Of a stretch of DNA of 64,000 bases, positions 17,103 to 26,080 are shown one piece after another (the stretch's first letter is position 1; every line of letters starts with the position of its first letter). The notes under the pieces are model-generated. The model did no database searches and was not told the DNA's origin. It worked only from the letters and a program-made list of their open reading frames with translations. Position numbers and translations under genes: made by a program. Origin of the DNA: Butyrivibrio sp. XPD2006 (lineage in GTDB: Bacteria > Bacillota > Clostridia > Lachnospirales > Lachnospiraceae); NCBI RefSeq assembly GCF_000420865.1, contig NZ_ATVT01000009.1, forward strand, positions 104,268 to 168,267. The letters run 5' to 3'.

Positions 17103-18059
17103 ATGCTGAGAATTTGGAAGAATGAATTATATGATGGGTTCAACTGCATTACTTCTGCTTGCCCATCTAATTGTTGTGATGAAGACTGGTGTATATCTGT
17201 TGACCAGAAAACATATGAGGCATTATCGGAACTAATGGGTGACATCAACGACAAAATCAGCTCTGAACGCCCTCACACACTTATAAAAAAAGACCATAAA
17301 TGCCCATTTATTACAGATGATGGATTATGTAGTATTCATGCTGATTATGGAGAGGAGTTTCTTTCGAATACATGCAGATCTTATCCGAGATTTGTTTCCG
17401 GATATGGAGACGTTTATACCATGACTATAGGTTTATCTTGCCCGGAAGTGGCAAGAATGATTGTTTCTACAGACAGGATAATTCGCTTCACTTCTGAAGT
17501 TTTATATGAGAGTAAGAATGAGAAGGGTAAAAAGCTTCCTAAACTGGAGTCTGAAGTAGTGATGGAAAGAACGCTGAGCCTATTCAACAAGGATAGGTCG
17601 GCACTCGAGTCGTTCAGTTGCCTTGGAGAGGAATACATTGGATTCCATGATGGTATTATAAACAGTAATATCGATGAGATTATGCTAAAGCTACGTGATA
17701 TCGCATCCGAGATAGGGGCAGTAGAGCAGTACGATACATTGAAATTGGGAAATATGCACATCAGCATGGATGATATAAAGCGGGTAGATGTAGAACTTAA
17801 GAAACACTATCCATTTCTTGCCCAGAATATCTGCAGATGCTATCTTTTTGAGCGGATAATGTACAATGAGAACGTGGTGAATAAGGATTATGCCGATACA
17901 TTTAAAAAGGCTGAAATATACCTTTTACTATTTTACTGTGTTCTGATATCGAACGGTATTGTTGCGGAATTTGAAAGTGATGTGGTGACAGACCTTCTTT
18001 ACAGGACTATGCGGCTCATAGATCATAATGAGAACATAATAGAATTGCTGTCAGAATAA
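17103..18059 (+). CDS. fliB: Flagellin lysine-N-methylase (FliB-like)
   Basis: 318 residues. FliB methylates lysines of flagellin before export. The N-terminal cysteine cluster ACPSNCCDEDWCISVD, followed by KDHKCPFITDDGLCSIHADY and FLSNTCRSYPRF, is the metal/cluster-binding signature of this family (YkgJ-like cysteines). The C-terminal half is helical with LAQNICRCYLFERIMYNENV. It lies directly behind two flagellin genes and is followed 48 bp later by licD, so the pair may be one operon. RBS AAGGGGG 6-8 nt before the ATG. No separate sigma-28 promoter was seen. Confidence 0.85.
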   Translation: MLRIWKNELYDGFNCITSACPSNCCDEDWCISVDQKTYEALSELMGDINDKISSERPHTLIKKDHKCPFITDDGLCSIHADYGEEFLSNTCRSYPRFVSGYGDVYTMTIGLSCPEVARMIVSTDRIIRFTSEVLYESKNEKGKKLPKLESEVVMERTLSLFNKDRSALESFSCLGEEYIGFHDGIINSNIDEIMLKLRDIASEIGAVEQYDTLKLGNMHISMDDIKRVDVELKKHYPFLAQNICRCYLFERIMYNENVVNKDYADTFKKAEIYLLLFYCVLISNGIVAEFESDVVTDLLYRTMRLIDHNENIIELLSE

Positions 18060-18107
18060 TGATGAATTTTAATTGTTTGAGTCTTTATACGCGGAGGCAG
18101 GTTGACG

Positions 18108-20039
18108 ATGAGGAAGAGTTCACTGGACAATCTTTCATTTACAAATACCTTCTTTGAGGATGAGGTCAGAGAAGGTTTTTTTGTTACGTCTATGATGAAA
18201 CGGTACTGGGCGGCTCAACTTAAGGTTCTGCATGAGATTGCAGCAATCTGTGACAAATACGGACTTAAATGGTTTGCTGATTACGGTACCCTTATTGGTG
18301 CTGTTAGGCATGCCGGGTATGTGCCATGGGATGATGATCTGGATATCAGTATGCTCAGAAAGGATTGGGATAAGTTTTTTGAAGTGGCAGTTTCAGAACT
18401 TCCATCCGATTATAAAATCCTGACTCTCGATAACGAGCCTGAATATACAGAGTTTACCGGGAGAATAGTCAACTGTTCATTTATAGACGCCGGTGAGAAA
18501 CATATGGCGGATTTCTATGGATGTCCATATACGGTCGGAATAGATATTTTTCCATTGGATAACGTTTATGATGATCCGAAATTAGAGGAGGATAGAAAGG
18601 CCAGAGTTAAGGAGCTGATACAAAGATGCTCTTTAGCAAAAACATTAAGAGAAAAAAATAAGTACATGAGGGAAATTGCACAAATTCATACGGAGTGCAA
18701 AGATAATGACTCTTCAAGAGTTGCTATGATGACTCTGTTTATTACTAGAAATAATCATGTGTTTCCAAGAGAGTTATTTGAAGACTGCATTGAGTTGCCG
18801 TTTGAAAACTGCCGCGTTAAAGCGACTCCACAATTTCTTAAGATGCTTAGAATTGAATATAAGAATTTTATGAGGATTGTCAAAAGCGGTGGGGAGCATG
18901 ATTACCCGGTATATTCAAAACAAGAGGAGATGCTGAGAGAAAAAATAGGACATAATCCATATAGATATACGTTCGATAGCAATCAACTTCTGGTATCTGT
19001 TGGGAGATATATTAAGAGACTTACGGAAACGCATTCAGATCGTACCATGAAAAAAGTTGTCTTTTTGCCATGTAAAGCTAAGCATTGGAAGACAATGGAA
19101 CCTTTATGGCGTAAAGCTATGCAGGATGAAAACGAGGAAGTGCATGTGCTTCCAATATTTTATTATGATGCAAATTATAAGGGTGAGATAGGGGACAAAC
19201 ATGACGAGCGTGATCTGTTTCCTGGCTATGTTAAAACAGAGGACTGCACCAAATACGATTTTGAACATGAGCATCCGGACCGGATTGTTATACAAGTACC
19301 ATATGATGGCTGGAGCACAACAATGACGGCCCATGAGTATTTTTACTCTGGAAACCTTCTGAATTATACGGACGAGTTAGTGTATATGCCATGTTTTGAT
19401 GTGGATGATCCTGAAACAGGAGGAGATAAAGCAAGCACGGCATTGGGAACTCTTATTGAACAGCCGGCTGTAATCAGCGCGGATAAAGTGATCTTGAAGT
19501 CAGAGAAAATTCGGAACATATACATTGATAAATTGATTGCTTTTTCCGGTGAGCAGACTAGGAGGTATTGGGAAGATAAACTGGTATTAATGGAGGAACT
19601 AAAAGAAGACTTTTCACCTGTTTGCAGCCAGGAGGATGAAGAGTGGCACAGACGTGTTACCGGTGAAAAAGAAAATAAGGTCATTATATATTACATATCA
19701 ATCAGTTTCCTGCTATCAGGATGTGATAAAGCCCTAGAGAAGATTAAGGAGTCGTTGGATGTTTTAACGGAACGCGCTGACAAGGTGACAGCTATTATGC
19801 TTCCTCAGGAGAAAGCTGATACTGAATTGAAAAGAATAGATAATGAATTATATAAGCGTTTTCAAGATGTTGTTAGTAATATGAGATCCACATGCGAAAA
19901 CGTTATATATGATGCTGATGGAGAAGCAATTAAGCATATGGATAAATGGGACGCATTTTATGGAGATGCAGGCTGGATTGCGGAAAAGTGTGCAGAAAAA
20001 GGGATACCAGTCATGCTTCATAATCAGTATCTTATTTAG
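18108..20039 (+). CDS. LicD-family phosphotransferase with TagF-N-like C-terminal domain (copy 1)
   Basis: About 643 residues. The N-terminal domain has the LicD signature WFADYGTLIGAVRHAGYVPW followed by DDDLDIS (about residues 52-78), the nucleotidyltransferase fold that moves phosphocholine or a similar phospho-group from a CDP carrier to a glycan. From about residue 310 a second domain begins (KKVVFLPCKAKHWKTMEPLW, then IVIQVPYDGWSTTMTA and LVYMPCFDVDD), which resembles the N-terminal region of CDP-glycerol glycerophosphotransferases. The same two-domain layout occurs in the licD at 37903-40131. TTG 18102 and ATG 18108 are possible; GGAGG spacing favours ATG. Likely target: flagellin glycan or wall polymer (inference). 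Confidence 0.8.
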   Translation: MRKSSLDNLSFTNTFFEDEVREGFFVTSMMKRYWAAQLKVLHEIAAICDKYGLKWFADYGTLIGAVRHAGYVPWDDDLDISMLRKDWDKFFEVAVSELPSDYKILTLDNEPEYTEFTGRIVNCSFIDAGEKHMADFYGCPYTVGIDIFPLDNVYDDPKLEEDRKARVKELIQRCSLAKTLREKNKYMREIAQIHTECKDNDSSRVAMMTLFITRNNHVFPRELFEDCIELPFENCRVKATPQFLKMLRIEYKNFMRIVKSGGEHDYPVYSKQEEMLREKIGHNPYRYTFDSNQLLVSVGRYIKRLTETHSDRTMKKVVFLPCKAKHWKTMEPLWRKAMQDENEEVHVLPIFYYDANYKGEIGDKHDERDLFPGYVKTEDCTKYDFEHEHPDRIVIQVPYDGWSTTMTAHEYFYSGNLLNYTDELVYMPCFDVDDPETGGDKASTALGTLIEQPAVISADKVILKSEKIRNIYIDKLIAFSGEQTRRYWEDKLVLMEELKEDFSPVCSQEDEEWHRRVTGEKENKVIIYYISISFLLSGCDKALEKIKESLDVLTERADKVTAIMLPQEKADTELKRIDNELYKRFQDVVSNMRSTCENVIYDADGEAIKHMDKWDAFYGDAGWIAEKCAEKGIPVMLHNQYLI

Positions 20040-20253
20040 AAGTTCCTAACGGGAATTGAAAAAGTTAATTTCGTATGCGCTTTAGAGTAGAATTTAGAAA
20101 TACATTTCAGGCAAAGTTTTTCACAACTTAATTAATTGGAATGGTACAAAAAGAATGATAAAATATATACAGAATATTCAGACAAAACGGCAATTTATGC
20201 GCAATTGCAAATGAGATACTGCTATATAAGCAATATTAAAAAACACGTGATGT
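20040..20253. other. AT-rich intergenic region
   Basis: No coding capacity seen. A possible sigma-A promoter is TTGGAA (20136-20141), 17-nt spacer, TAAAAT (20159-20164). The rest is AT-rich and repeat-free by eye. No clear terminator follows licD. Confidence 0.4.
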
Positions 20254-20280
20254 TAATTTTATGAGTAAGGACTCCGATAA
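20254..20280 (+). promoter_or_regulatory. Sigma-28 promoter of the modification island
   Basis: TAATTTTA (20254-20261), 11-nt spacer, TCCGATAA (20273-20280). The -10 is a full match and the spacing equals that of the flgM, flgL and flaG promoters. It points into the run of co-directional genes from 20374 to about 32.7 kb, linking the acyl/glycan genes to late flagellar expression. Confidence 0.75.
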
Positions 20281-20373
20281 ACTATATAGGGGCAATTTGA
20301 CATTTGATAGGCCAATAGTGCTTAAGTGAAATTTGTATATTATTAATTGTTGCTATAGTTGGTGGCAGTATTT

Positions 20374-21168
20374 ATGAGAAAAGCATCTGAAAAAGATTAT
20401 GATCGCGTAATTAAATATTTAAGCAGTGCTATTAGCGAATGCTTATATCTATACATTGATATAAAACAGTATAGATTTGAGAATAGTAATATCGGAGTTT
20501 GGATTGAAGAAAAGAATGGAAAAATAGAGTTTGTCTCAATGAAGTATTATGACAGCTTTCAGCTCTATTGCAAAGGTTTGCCAGATCAACACATAATAGA
20601 TGATGTTGCAAATCTGATATCTTTAAATCCAGTTTCTATGATAGAGGGAAGAAAGGATATTATAGAGTTTTTGTGTAAAATAGTACCTGGATATGAAACC
20701 TCTTATGGTGTTATCTACCAAATTGATGATGAGGGATACTATGAAAATAATTCGGAGGACGTAACAGTTGCGTCTGAAGATGATGCATATGACATAGCTA
20801 ATTTGATATGCTCGAACAAAGATATTGGCGGATACTATTCTGTAGATGGGTTGGCAAAGCAACTGGCGGATAGGATTAGATCAGGAGTTGGGAGAAGCAT
20901 AATCATTAAACGTGATGGGAAGGTTTGTGCACACATTGCTACTTATGCTGAAGCAGATGATGTTGCGGTGATATCTGGGCTTATTGTTCACTCTAAAGGC
21001 GGCAAGTCTGATGATTATTTAAAGATCAGGTCATACTTGGTTAAGTTGCTTCGAGAAGAGAATAAGAAAGCCTATGGATATGTTAATGCAGATAGACTCA
21101 TAAAGTTCCATGATAAGATTCATAAAAGATGCTGTGAATATGGGAAAATGGTGATATCGAAGAGCTAG
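20374..21168 (+). CDS. GNAT-family acetyl/acyltransferase
   Basis: About 264 residues. The C-terminal 130 residues look like a GNAT fold: RSIIIKRDGKVCAHIATYAE, then AVISGLIVHSKGG, a helix with YLVKLLREENKKAYGYVNAD and RLIKFHDKI at the end. The N-terminal half is a poorly conserved helical/beta domain. Upstream in-frame TTG/GTG codons (20359, 20362) exist, but ATG 20374 is the simplest start; the ribosome site is weak. First gene of the sigma-28-linked island, so an N-acyltransferase acting on a flagellin sugar is plausible. Substrate not readable from sequence. Confidence 0.6.
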   Translation: MRKASEKDYDRVIKYLSSAISECLYLYIDIKQYRFENSNIGVWIEEKNGKIEFVSMKYYDSFQLYCKGLPDQHIIDDVANLISLNPVSMIEGRKDIIEFLCKIVPGYETSYGVIYQIDDEGYYENNSEDVTVASEDDAYDIANLICSNKDIGGYYSVDGLAKQLADRIRSGVGRSIIIKRDGKVCAHIATYAEADDVAVISGLIVHSKGGKSDDYLKIRSYLVKLLREENKKAYGYVNADRLIKFHDKIHKRCCEYGKMVISKS

Positions 21169-21175
21169 GAGAATT

Positions 21176-22456
21176 GTGGATAAAAAAGAAGCCAGGAAAA
21201 TAATACTTCATGAAATAGCTACAAGAAACATTATTCTTTTTGGTGTGGGAATAGTGGCTGAAGAGTTTTATGAAGAGTTTCATGACCAACTTAATATAGT
21301 TTGCTGTATGACTAATTATTCCAAAGAGTGGGGAGAAAAACGTTTTTTGGAAAGGTTAGATGTTCGTGGATATACCCCGGAAGATATTAGTAATGATGAC
21401 TATATAATAATATGCAGTTATTTTTCATTCAATTCTATAGACAGACAGCTCACGTTGGATGGACTAAAACCGTTTTCGGATTTTATTTCTTCGGGAATTG
21501 CTGCAGCGGTGTACAATCGTAGGAAGATAGCTTTATTTTATGGATCATGCATACTAAGGGACGTATATAAGAATATTAGTATGGTTCCAAAGTTTACTTC
21601 AGAGTTTTATTCGATATTTGTGCAAGCATCTAAGGATCCGATGGCAATTATGTTGAGTCGAGAGCTTATGTATGCAAAACTACTTTGCGATATATGTATA
21701 TATATGCCTCGTATTATGGAAAAGGATAGTACATTTAATGTTACGCAAGAAATGTTTTCGAAAGATTGTAAACTTGTATCTGTTTCAAATTTGGTCGTAC
21801 CTATTTATTGGCCAAATGTGAAGTCCCGTTTATATGCGAGAAACCCCGAGTATATTTATCCATATAACTCCAAAAGAGATCTTAATTTTTTCCACACATT
21901 ATATAGAAAGGAAGATGTAAATATTAATAAACTGGTAGAAAATGGATTATCTACCGCTGACATTATCAAGGTACTTTCCTCTGAGGATTTTTATTCTGAA
22001 CAGCAAGTTCTTCGCAAAGTAAAGACAACTTTCCATATATCAGAACTTGGTGAGGAAGGGATGGATGTTAAAATTGTTGAGTATATCAAAGATAATTATC
22101 AAAGAGAAATGCTTTATCAGAATTATGTGCATCCCAATCGACCAATAATTTGGAAACTTATAGAAGGAATACTGAATTGTATTGGAATAACTGATTCATC
22201 CCTGTCTGCGTGCGAGTTATCTGCTCCATATCACCCGCATCAAAGCGGAGATGTTCCGATATATCCAAGTGTTGTGAAACACATGAGGTTAGATTTTATA
22301 ACTCCGGAGCATAAATATGAGATTATGACTGCTGATGGTATCAAGCTTATGGATTTTAAAGAGTATGTTGAGCACTACGCAGAGTATACCAGGGTAAGCA
22401 TAAAAATCAGGGGGCTGTGGAATAATGCAGTTGATAGAAAAGTTTGGCAAAATTGA
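21176..22456 (+). CDS. WcbI-like polysaccharide acyltransferase, active-looking copy
   Basis: 426 residues, GTG start with AGGAG overlapping the previous stop. The N-terminal about 100 residues are Rossmann-like (IILFGVGIVAEEFYEEF). The main domain begins with IALFYGSCILRDVYKNI (about residues 117-133) and contains the NPEYIYPYNSKRDLNFFHTL, LVENGLSTADIIKVLSSEDF and QNYVHPNRPIIWKLIEGIL blocks, which recall the WcbI capsule acetyltransferase family (the GSC and HP residues are its likely catalytic landmarks). The next gene is a diverged paralog. The region is more AT-rich than the flagellar genes. Predicted role: acyl transfer to a sugar (inference). Confidence 0.6.
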   Translation: MDKKEARKIILHEIATRNIILFGVGIVAEEFYEEFHDQLNIVCCMTNYSKEWGEKRFLERLDVRGYTPEDISNDDYIIICSYFSFNSIDRQLTLDGLKPFSDFISSGIAAAVYNRRKIALFYGSCILRDVYKNISMVPKFTSEFYSIFVQASKDPMAIMLSRELMYAKLLCDICIYMPRIMEKDSTFNVTQEMFSKDCKLVSVSNLVVPIYWPNVKSRLYARNPEYIYPYNSKRDLNFFHTLYRKEDVNINKLVENGLSTADIIKVLSSEDFYSEQQVLRKVKTTFHISELGEEGMDVKIVEYIKDNYQREMLYQNYVHPNRPIIWKLIEGILNCIGITDSSLSACELSAPYHPHQSGDVPIYPSVVKHMRLDFITPEHKYEIMTADGIKLMDFKEYVEHYAEYTRVSIKIRGLWNNAVDRKVWQN

Positions 22457-23681
22457 TCTAAAACCGCTTGTTTTGTGCGGGGATGTTCGATTTGTGGAAG
22501 ATTTTATAAAAAAGTACAATGATACACTACAACTATTTGCTGTGGCATCTTTCTATCCTGAAGATATTGAAAATCAATCATTTGCAGAGAAATATAAAAT
22601 TAAAACTTTATATTTTGATGATGGCTGCTTTAATGATTGTAGGTATATTATTTGTAGTGATTTTTCTTCCTTTTTTACTTATTTTACACAATCTGGAAAG
22701 CGCGAATATATTGATTTTGTAAGTTCAAGTCTAGTTGATGCTTGGATAAATGAGAAATCTGTTGTTCTTATGATGGGAACAGAGCTGCTTAGACAGGTAA
22801 AGCGTTTTTTGGAACTATCCGAAAAGTTTTTGTCAAATAATAGCATTGTTTATTTTGAAGATTGTAATGTGAAAAAACAATCAGCTATCGATGGACTTGA
22901 TAAATGGGTAGAATATCTTCATGTTGCACGTTGGGCAGATTACTATTATTACTCATCATCTGAAAAAAAAGGATATAGTAATAGAATTCTAAATGAAAAA
23001 ATGCTTAAACGTGAGTGTGAAACGTATAGTTTGGCAGATCATGGGTTTAGAGGCTTTTTCCCACAATTCGATGAAGACAGGAATGTTTTTAGCGACTATT
23101 TTTATCGGGAATATGATAGGGCGGATATAAACTATAATATAATTATTGGTAATAAGACTGATAGAGTATTAGAGACGCTATGTCGACAAGGGCTTTCGGA
23201 AGCTGCAATTTGCAGGACTGTTTTGGAACAAGATTGTATTAGTAGATATGAAGTTAGTCAAAAACTAGATGCTGAGTTAACAAGGATTGAACAGTGTGAA
23301 AAAACTGACAGCATAAAACTATATGATTTTCTTATAAACCACTTAAATAATAATTTGTGCCGAAATTTGGAAGAATGGAATGAGCCTGTTGTTTCGTATT
23401 TTGCAAATGCAATATTAGGAATAATGGGGTATGACGAATTAACCCTTGATAATGCGACGCTGCAGACTATTATAGACTGCTCGTCCGGATATGAAGCTTT
23501 AATATATCATTCGGTTCAGGATAAAATGATGATTCCGATAAAAGATAAATATAAAGTGGTTACTTTCTATGATTCATGGATTATGGACGAAGAAGAGTAC
23601 ATACATTATGTGGTTCGACAGATGATTCTGGCTAGGAATTTGAAAGAAATCACTGGATTTGTGAAAGCTGATATGGGATAA
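22425..23681 (+). CDS. WcbI-like paralog, probably lacking the active site
   Basis: 418 residues, starting 32 bp inside the preceding gene (translational coupling likely). Collinear with it: LLRQVKRFLELSEKF matches ILRDVYKNISMVPKF, LCRQGLSEAAICRTVLEQD matches LVENGLSTADIIKVLSSED, and EEWNEPVVSYFANAILGIM matches NYVHPNRPIIWKLIEGIL. Key residues differ: YGSC became MGTE and the HP pair became NE. It looks like a non-catalytic partner or a differently specialised enzyme. No membrane segment or signal peptide. Confidence 0.5.
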   Translation: MQLIEKFGKIDLKPLVLCGDVRFVEDFIKKYNDTLQLFAVASFYPEDIENQSFAEKYKIKTLYFDDGCFNDCRYIICSDFSSFFTYFTQSGKREYIDFVSSSLVDAWINEKSVVLMMGTELLRQVKRFLELSEKFLSNNSIVYFEDCNVKKQSAIDGLDKWVEYLHVARWADYYYYSSSEKKGYSNRILNEKMLKRECETYSLADHGFRGFFPQFDEDRNVFSDYFYREYDRADINYNIIIGNKTDRVLETLCRQGLSEAAICRTVLEQDCISRYEVSQKLDAELTRIEQCEKTDSIKLYDFLINHLNNNLCRNLEEWNEPVVSYFANAILGIMGYDELTLDNATLQTIIDCSSGYEALIYHSVQDKMMIPIKDKYKVVTFYDSWIMDEEEYIHYVVRQMILARNLKEITGFVKADMG

Positions 23682-23686
23682 ATTCT

Positions 23687-24448
23687 ATGATGATTGATGT
23701 GTTTAAAGATAAAAATGTAATGATAATTGGGGCATCTTCTGGGATAGGAGAGCAGACTGCAAGGTTGGTAAATCAGTATGGCGGCAAGACTATTTTGATT
23801 TCTCGTAATATAGATAAGTTGTGCGAAATAAAAAATGAATTAGGGGAAAAGTCTTGCTGCGCATATGAAATGGACATTTCAGATTTGAATAACATAGGGT
23901 TAAAGATCGCTTCCATTATTTCTGAGACCGGACCTCTTGATGGTTTGGTCTATAGCGCGGGAGTTAGCAGATTTACACCCATTGCACAGGCTAAGCCTGA
24001 AATTATGCAGAATGTCTTTAATACCAATTTTTTTGGGTTTGTCGAGTGTGTGAGGCAAGTCAGCCGCAAGGGGAGATTTAATCCAGGACTTCGTGTTGTT
24101 GGAGTGTCTTCGGTATCTTCATTCCATGGAAATAAAGCAAGGATAGCGTATTGCAGTTCGAAAGCAGCTATGAATTCCGCGGTTCAGTGTATGGCGTTGG
24201 AGCTATCAAAAAAAGGAATATGCGTAAATGCTGTGGCACCTTCACTGACAAATACAAATATGTTCAAGGCATGGCTTGAAAACAGTGATGAAAATGCTGA
24301 GGCAGTTAATAACCTGCTTTCGCGGCAATATTTGGGGGTTGCTGAACCATTGGATATTGCAAATGCTATCGTGTATCTGCTAAGTCCACAGGCAAGGTTT
24401 ATTACAGGGATTACACTTCCGGTTGATGGTGGTGCAACAACATCTTAA
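23687..24448 (+). CDS. Short-chain dehydrogenase/reductase 1
   Basis: 253 residues, classical SDR. NAD(P)-binding GASSGIGE near the N-terminus, YSAGVS in the NAG position, active-site Ser in GVSSVSSFHG and YCSSK as the YxxxK pair; C-terminal ITGITLPVDGGA. The YSAG instead of NNAG is a variation also found in some SDRs. Two adjacent ATGs (23687, 23690); the ribosome site is weak, so it may depend on coupling to the gene before (5-bp gap). Likely reduces a 3-oxoacyl-carrier or sugar intermediate. Confidence 0.85.
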   Translation: MMIDVFKDKNVMIIGASSGIGEQTARLVNQYGGKTILISRNIDKLCEIKNELGEKSCCAYEMDISDLNNIGLKIASIISETGPLDGLVYSAGVSRFTPIAQAKPEIMQNVFNTNFFGFVECVRQVSRKGRFNPGLRVVGVSSVSSFHGNKARIAYCSSKAAMNSAVQCMALELSKKGICVNAVAPSLTNTNMFKAWLENSDENAEAVNNLLSRQYLGVAEPLDIANAIVYLLSPQARFITGITLPVDGGATTS

Positions 24449-24474
24449 ACAAAACATAAGGAGGTTTGGGCAAA

Positions 24475-24696
24475 ATGTCTGAGAGCGAAAAACTTAAGTT
24501 ATTGGAAGAAGCGATGGAGATGGACGAAGGATCATTAAAACCAGAATTAGTACTTGACGAAATTGAGGAATATGATTCTTTGACGAAATTGGCAATAATC
24601 GTTTTGATTGAAGATGAGTTTGGCAAGAAGCTGAGTGCATCTGATTTTAAAGGATTTACGACTGTTGCTGATATTTTATCAGTTATGGAGGCATAA
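24475..24696 (+). CDS. Acyl carrier protein 1
   Basis: 73 residues, acidic, four-helix ACP pattern. The phosphopantetheine Ser is predicted at S35 in EEYDSLTKLAIIVLIED; the DSL motif is standard. A TTG at 24466 is 1 nt from the AGGAGG; ATG 24475 (spacing 10) is preferred. It overlaps the KAS III start by one base (TAATG), so the two products are likely made and used together. Confidence 0.9.
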   Translation: MSESEKLKLLEEAMEMDEGSLKPELVLDEIEEYDSLTKLAIIVLIEDEFGKKLSASDFKGFTTVADILSVMEA

Positions 24697-25787
24697 TGGC
24701 GCTGTTTCGTACTAGTGGAGTCGAAATTAAAGGAATACTGTGTGCGGTTCCTGAACATAGAGAAGACCGTACAGATCATGAGAAACGCTTTGACAAGGAA
24801 GCTGTTGACAGAGTACTGGCTTCAACTGAGATTAATGCAATACATCTGGGGCAGTATGCGGGGCAGACGGCAGGAGATTTGGGCTTTACTGCAGCTGATA
24901 CACTTCTCAACAAGCTCGACATAGACAGATCGAAAATTGGGATTCTGGTGTTTGTGAGCTATGCAACGGATTATAGGAAGCCTGGTACATCTTCTGTTCT
25001 GCAGAAGAGATTGGGATTATCAGTTGATTGCATGGTAACAGATGTTGGGCAGGCATGTGCTGGTTTTGTCTACGGCCAACAGATAGTGGAATCTCTCATG
25101 ATGACATCTGATTCTAAGTATGGACTTTTGATAGTTGCAGATACTGGAAACCGTATGGTGAGTAGAACAGATCATACTTCACTGATGTTGGGAGATGCAG
25201 GTGCAGCTATTCTATTCGGACGTAATGAAATGGCTGAACATGAGACTGTGCTTCAGGCTGATGGATTCAGGTTTAAGACTATAATAGTTCCCGGAGGAGG
25301 CTTTCGTGATTTGTTGCCTGATGAGGAAAGCGTAGAGTGCTCTGATGGCGTGATGCGTACCAAGTATGAACTGTTTATGGATGGTCTGGGCGTGCTGTCT
25401 TTTTCAACAAATGATGTAGTGGACAGTATACGAGCGTATATGACTCATACTCATACAGATATAGAGGATTACGATGTCTTTGCGTTTCATCAGGCCAATA
25501 TGTTTATCATAAAGCGCATGATGAAGAAGTTAAAATTGCCGGCAGAAAAGGTACCAATTTCTTTACATGAGTATGGGAATACTTCTTGTGCCTCAATACC
25601 TATGGCATTGTGTGCAGGGATAGATAACTATAGAAATAAGTCCGAGATAAAGGTACTGGCCAGTGGCTTTGGGATAGGGCTTGCTTGGGGTGTGACATCC
25701 TTTTCTCTTAACACAGCCAATATATATCCCATTATTGAAACGGGTGACTGTTACCCTGAGGGTGTTCTTAACTTGCATGAAATGTGA
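24696..25787 (+). CDS. 3-oxoacyl-ACP synthase III-like enzyme (KAS III) 1
   Basis: 363 residues. KAS III starts chain growth by condensing an acyl-CoA or acyl thioester with malonyl-ACP. Predicted catalytic triad: C121 in VGQACAGFVYG, H265 in FAFHQANMF, N295 in YGNTSCASIP. The C-terminal CGFG-like loop is ASGFGIGLAWG. Longer than housekeeping FabH (about 320) because of an N-terminal extension and a C-terminal tail of about 20 residues. Divergent from the second KAS III at 30559, so they probably take different substrates. Confidence 0.88.
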   Translation: MALFRTSGVEIKGILCAVPEHREDRTDHEKRFDKEAVDRVLASTEINAIHLGQYAGQTAGDLGFTAADTLLNKLDIDRSKIGILVFVSYATDYRKPGTSSVLQKRLGLSVDCMVTDVGQACAGFVYGQQIVESLMMTSDSKYGLLIVADTGNRMVSRTDHTSLMLGDAGAAILFGRNEMAEHETVLQADGFRFKTIIVPGGGFRDLLPDEESVECSDGVMRTKYELFMDGLGVLSFSTNDVVDSIRAYMTHTHTDIEDYDVFAFHQANMFIIKRMMKKLKLPAEKVPISLHEYGNTSCASIPMALCAGIDNYRNKSEIKVLASGFGIGLAWGVTSFSLNTANIYPIIETGDCYPEGVLNLHEM

Positions 25788-25822
25788 GATGATATTTAGT
25801 TGACAGGCTGGAAGGAAAAAAC

Positions 25823-26068
25823 ATGAGTAATTTAGCTAAATATAAAAAAACATTATACGATGTGTTGGCAATCCCGGAAGAGACCGATTGTTCGTCTTTG
25901 GAAAGAGGGGTGAGCCAAAATTGGGACTCAGTAGGTCATATTGCGCTTATATCTGCTCTTGAAGAGGCGTTTGATGTTATGTTTGAAATCGAAGATTTAT
26001 TGAGTTTCAAGACTTTTGATCAGGGTATAGAAATTCTAAAGAAATACGGAATTATGTTTGAAGACTGA
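25823..26068 (+). CDS. Acyl carrier protein 2
   Basis: 81 residues. Carrier-protein fold with the attachment Ser at S36 in SQNWDSVGHIALISALEEAF; the DSV motif and the preceding Trp resemble carrier domains of specialised pathways more than housekeeping AcpP. RBS GGAAGG before the ATG. It is followed by an SDR with a TTG start 12 bp on. Confidence 0.85.
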   Translation: MSNLAKYKKTLYDVLAIPEETDCSSLERGVSQNWDSVGHIALISALEEAFDVMFEIEDLLSFKTFDQGIEILKKYGIMFED

Positions 26069-26080
26069 GGAGTATACTGA

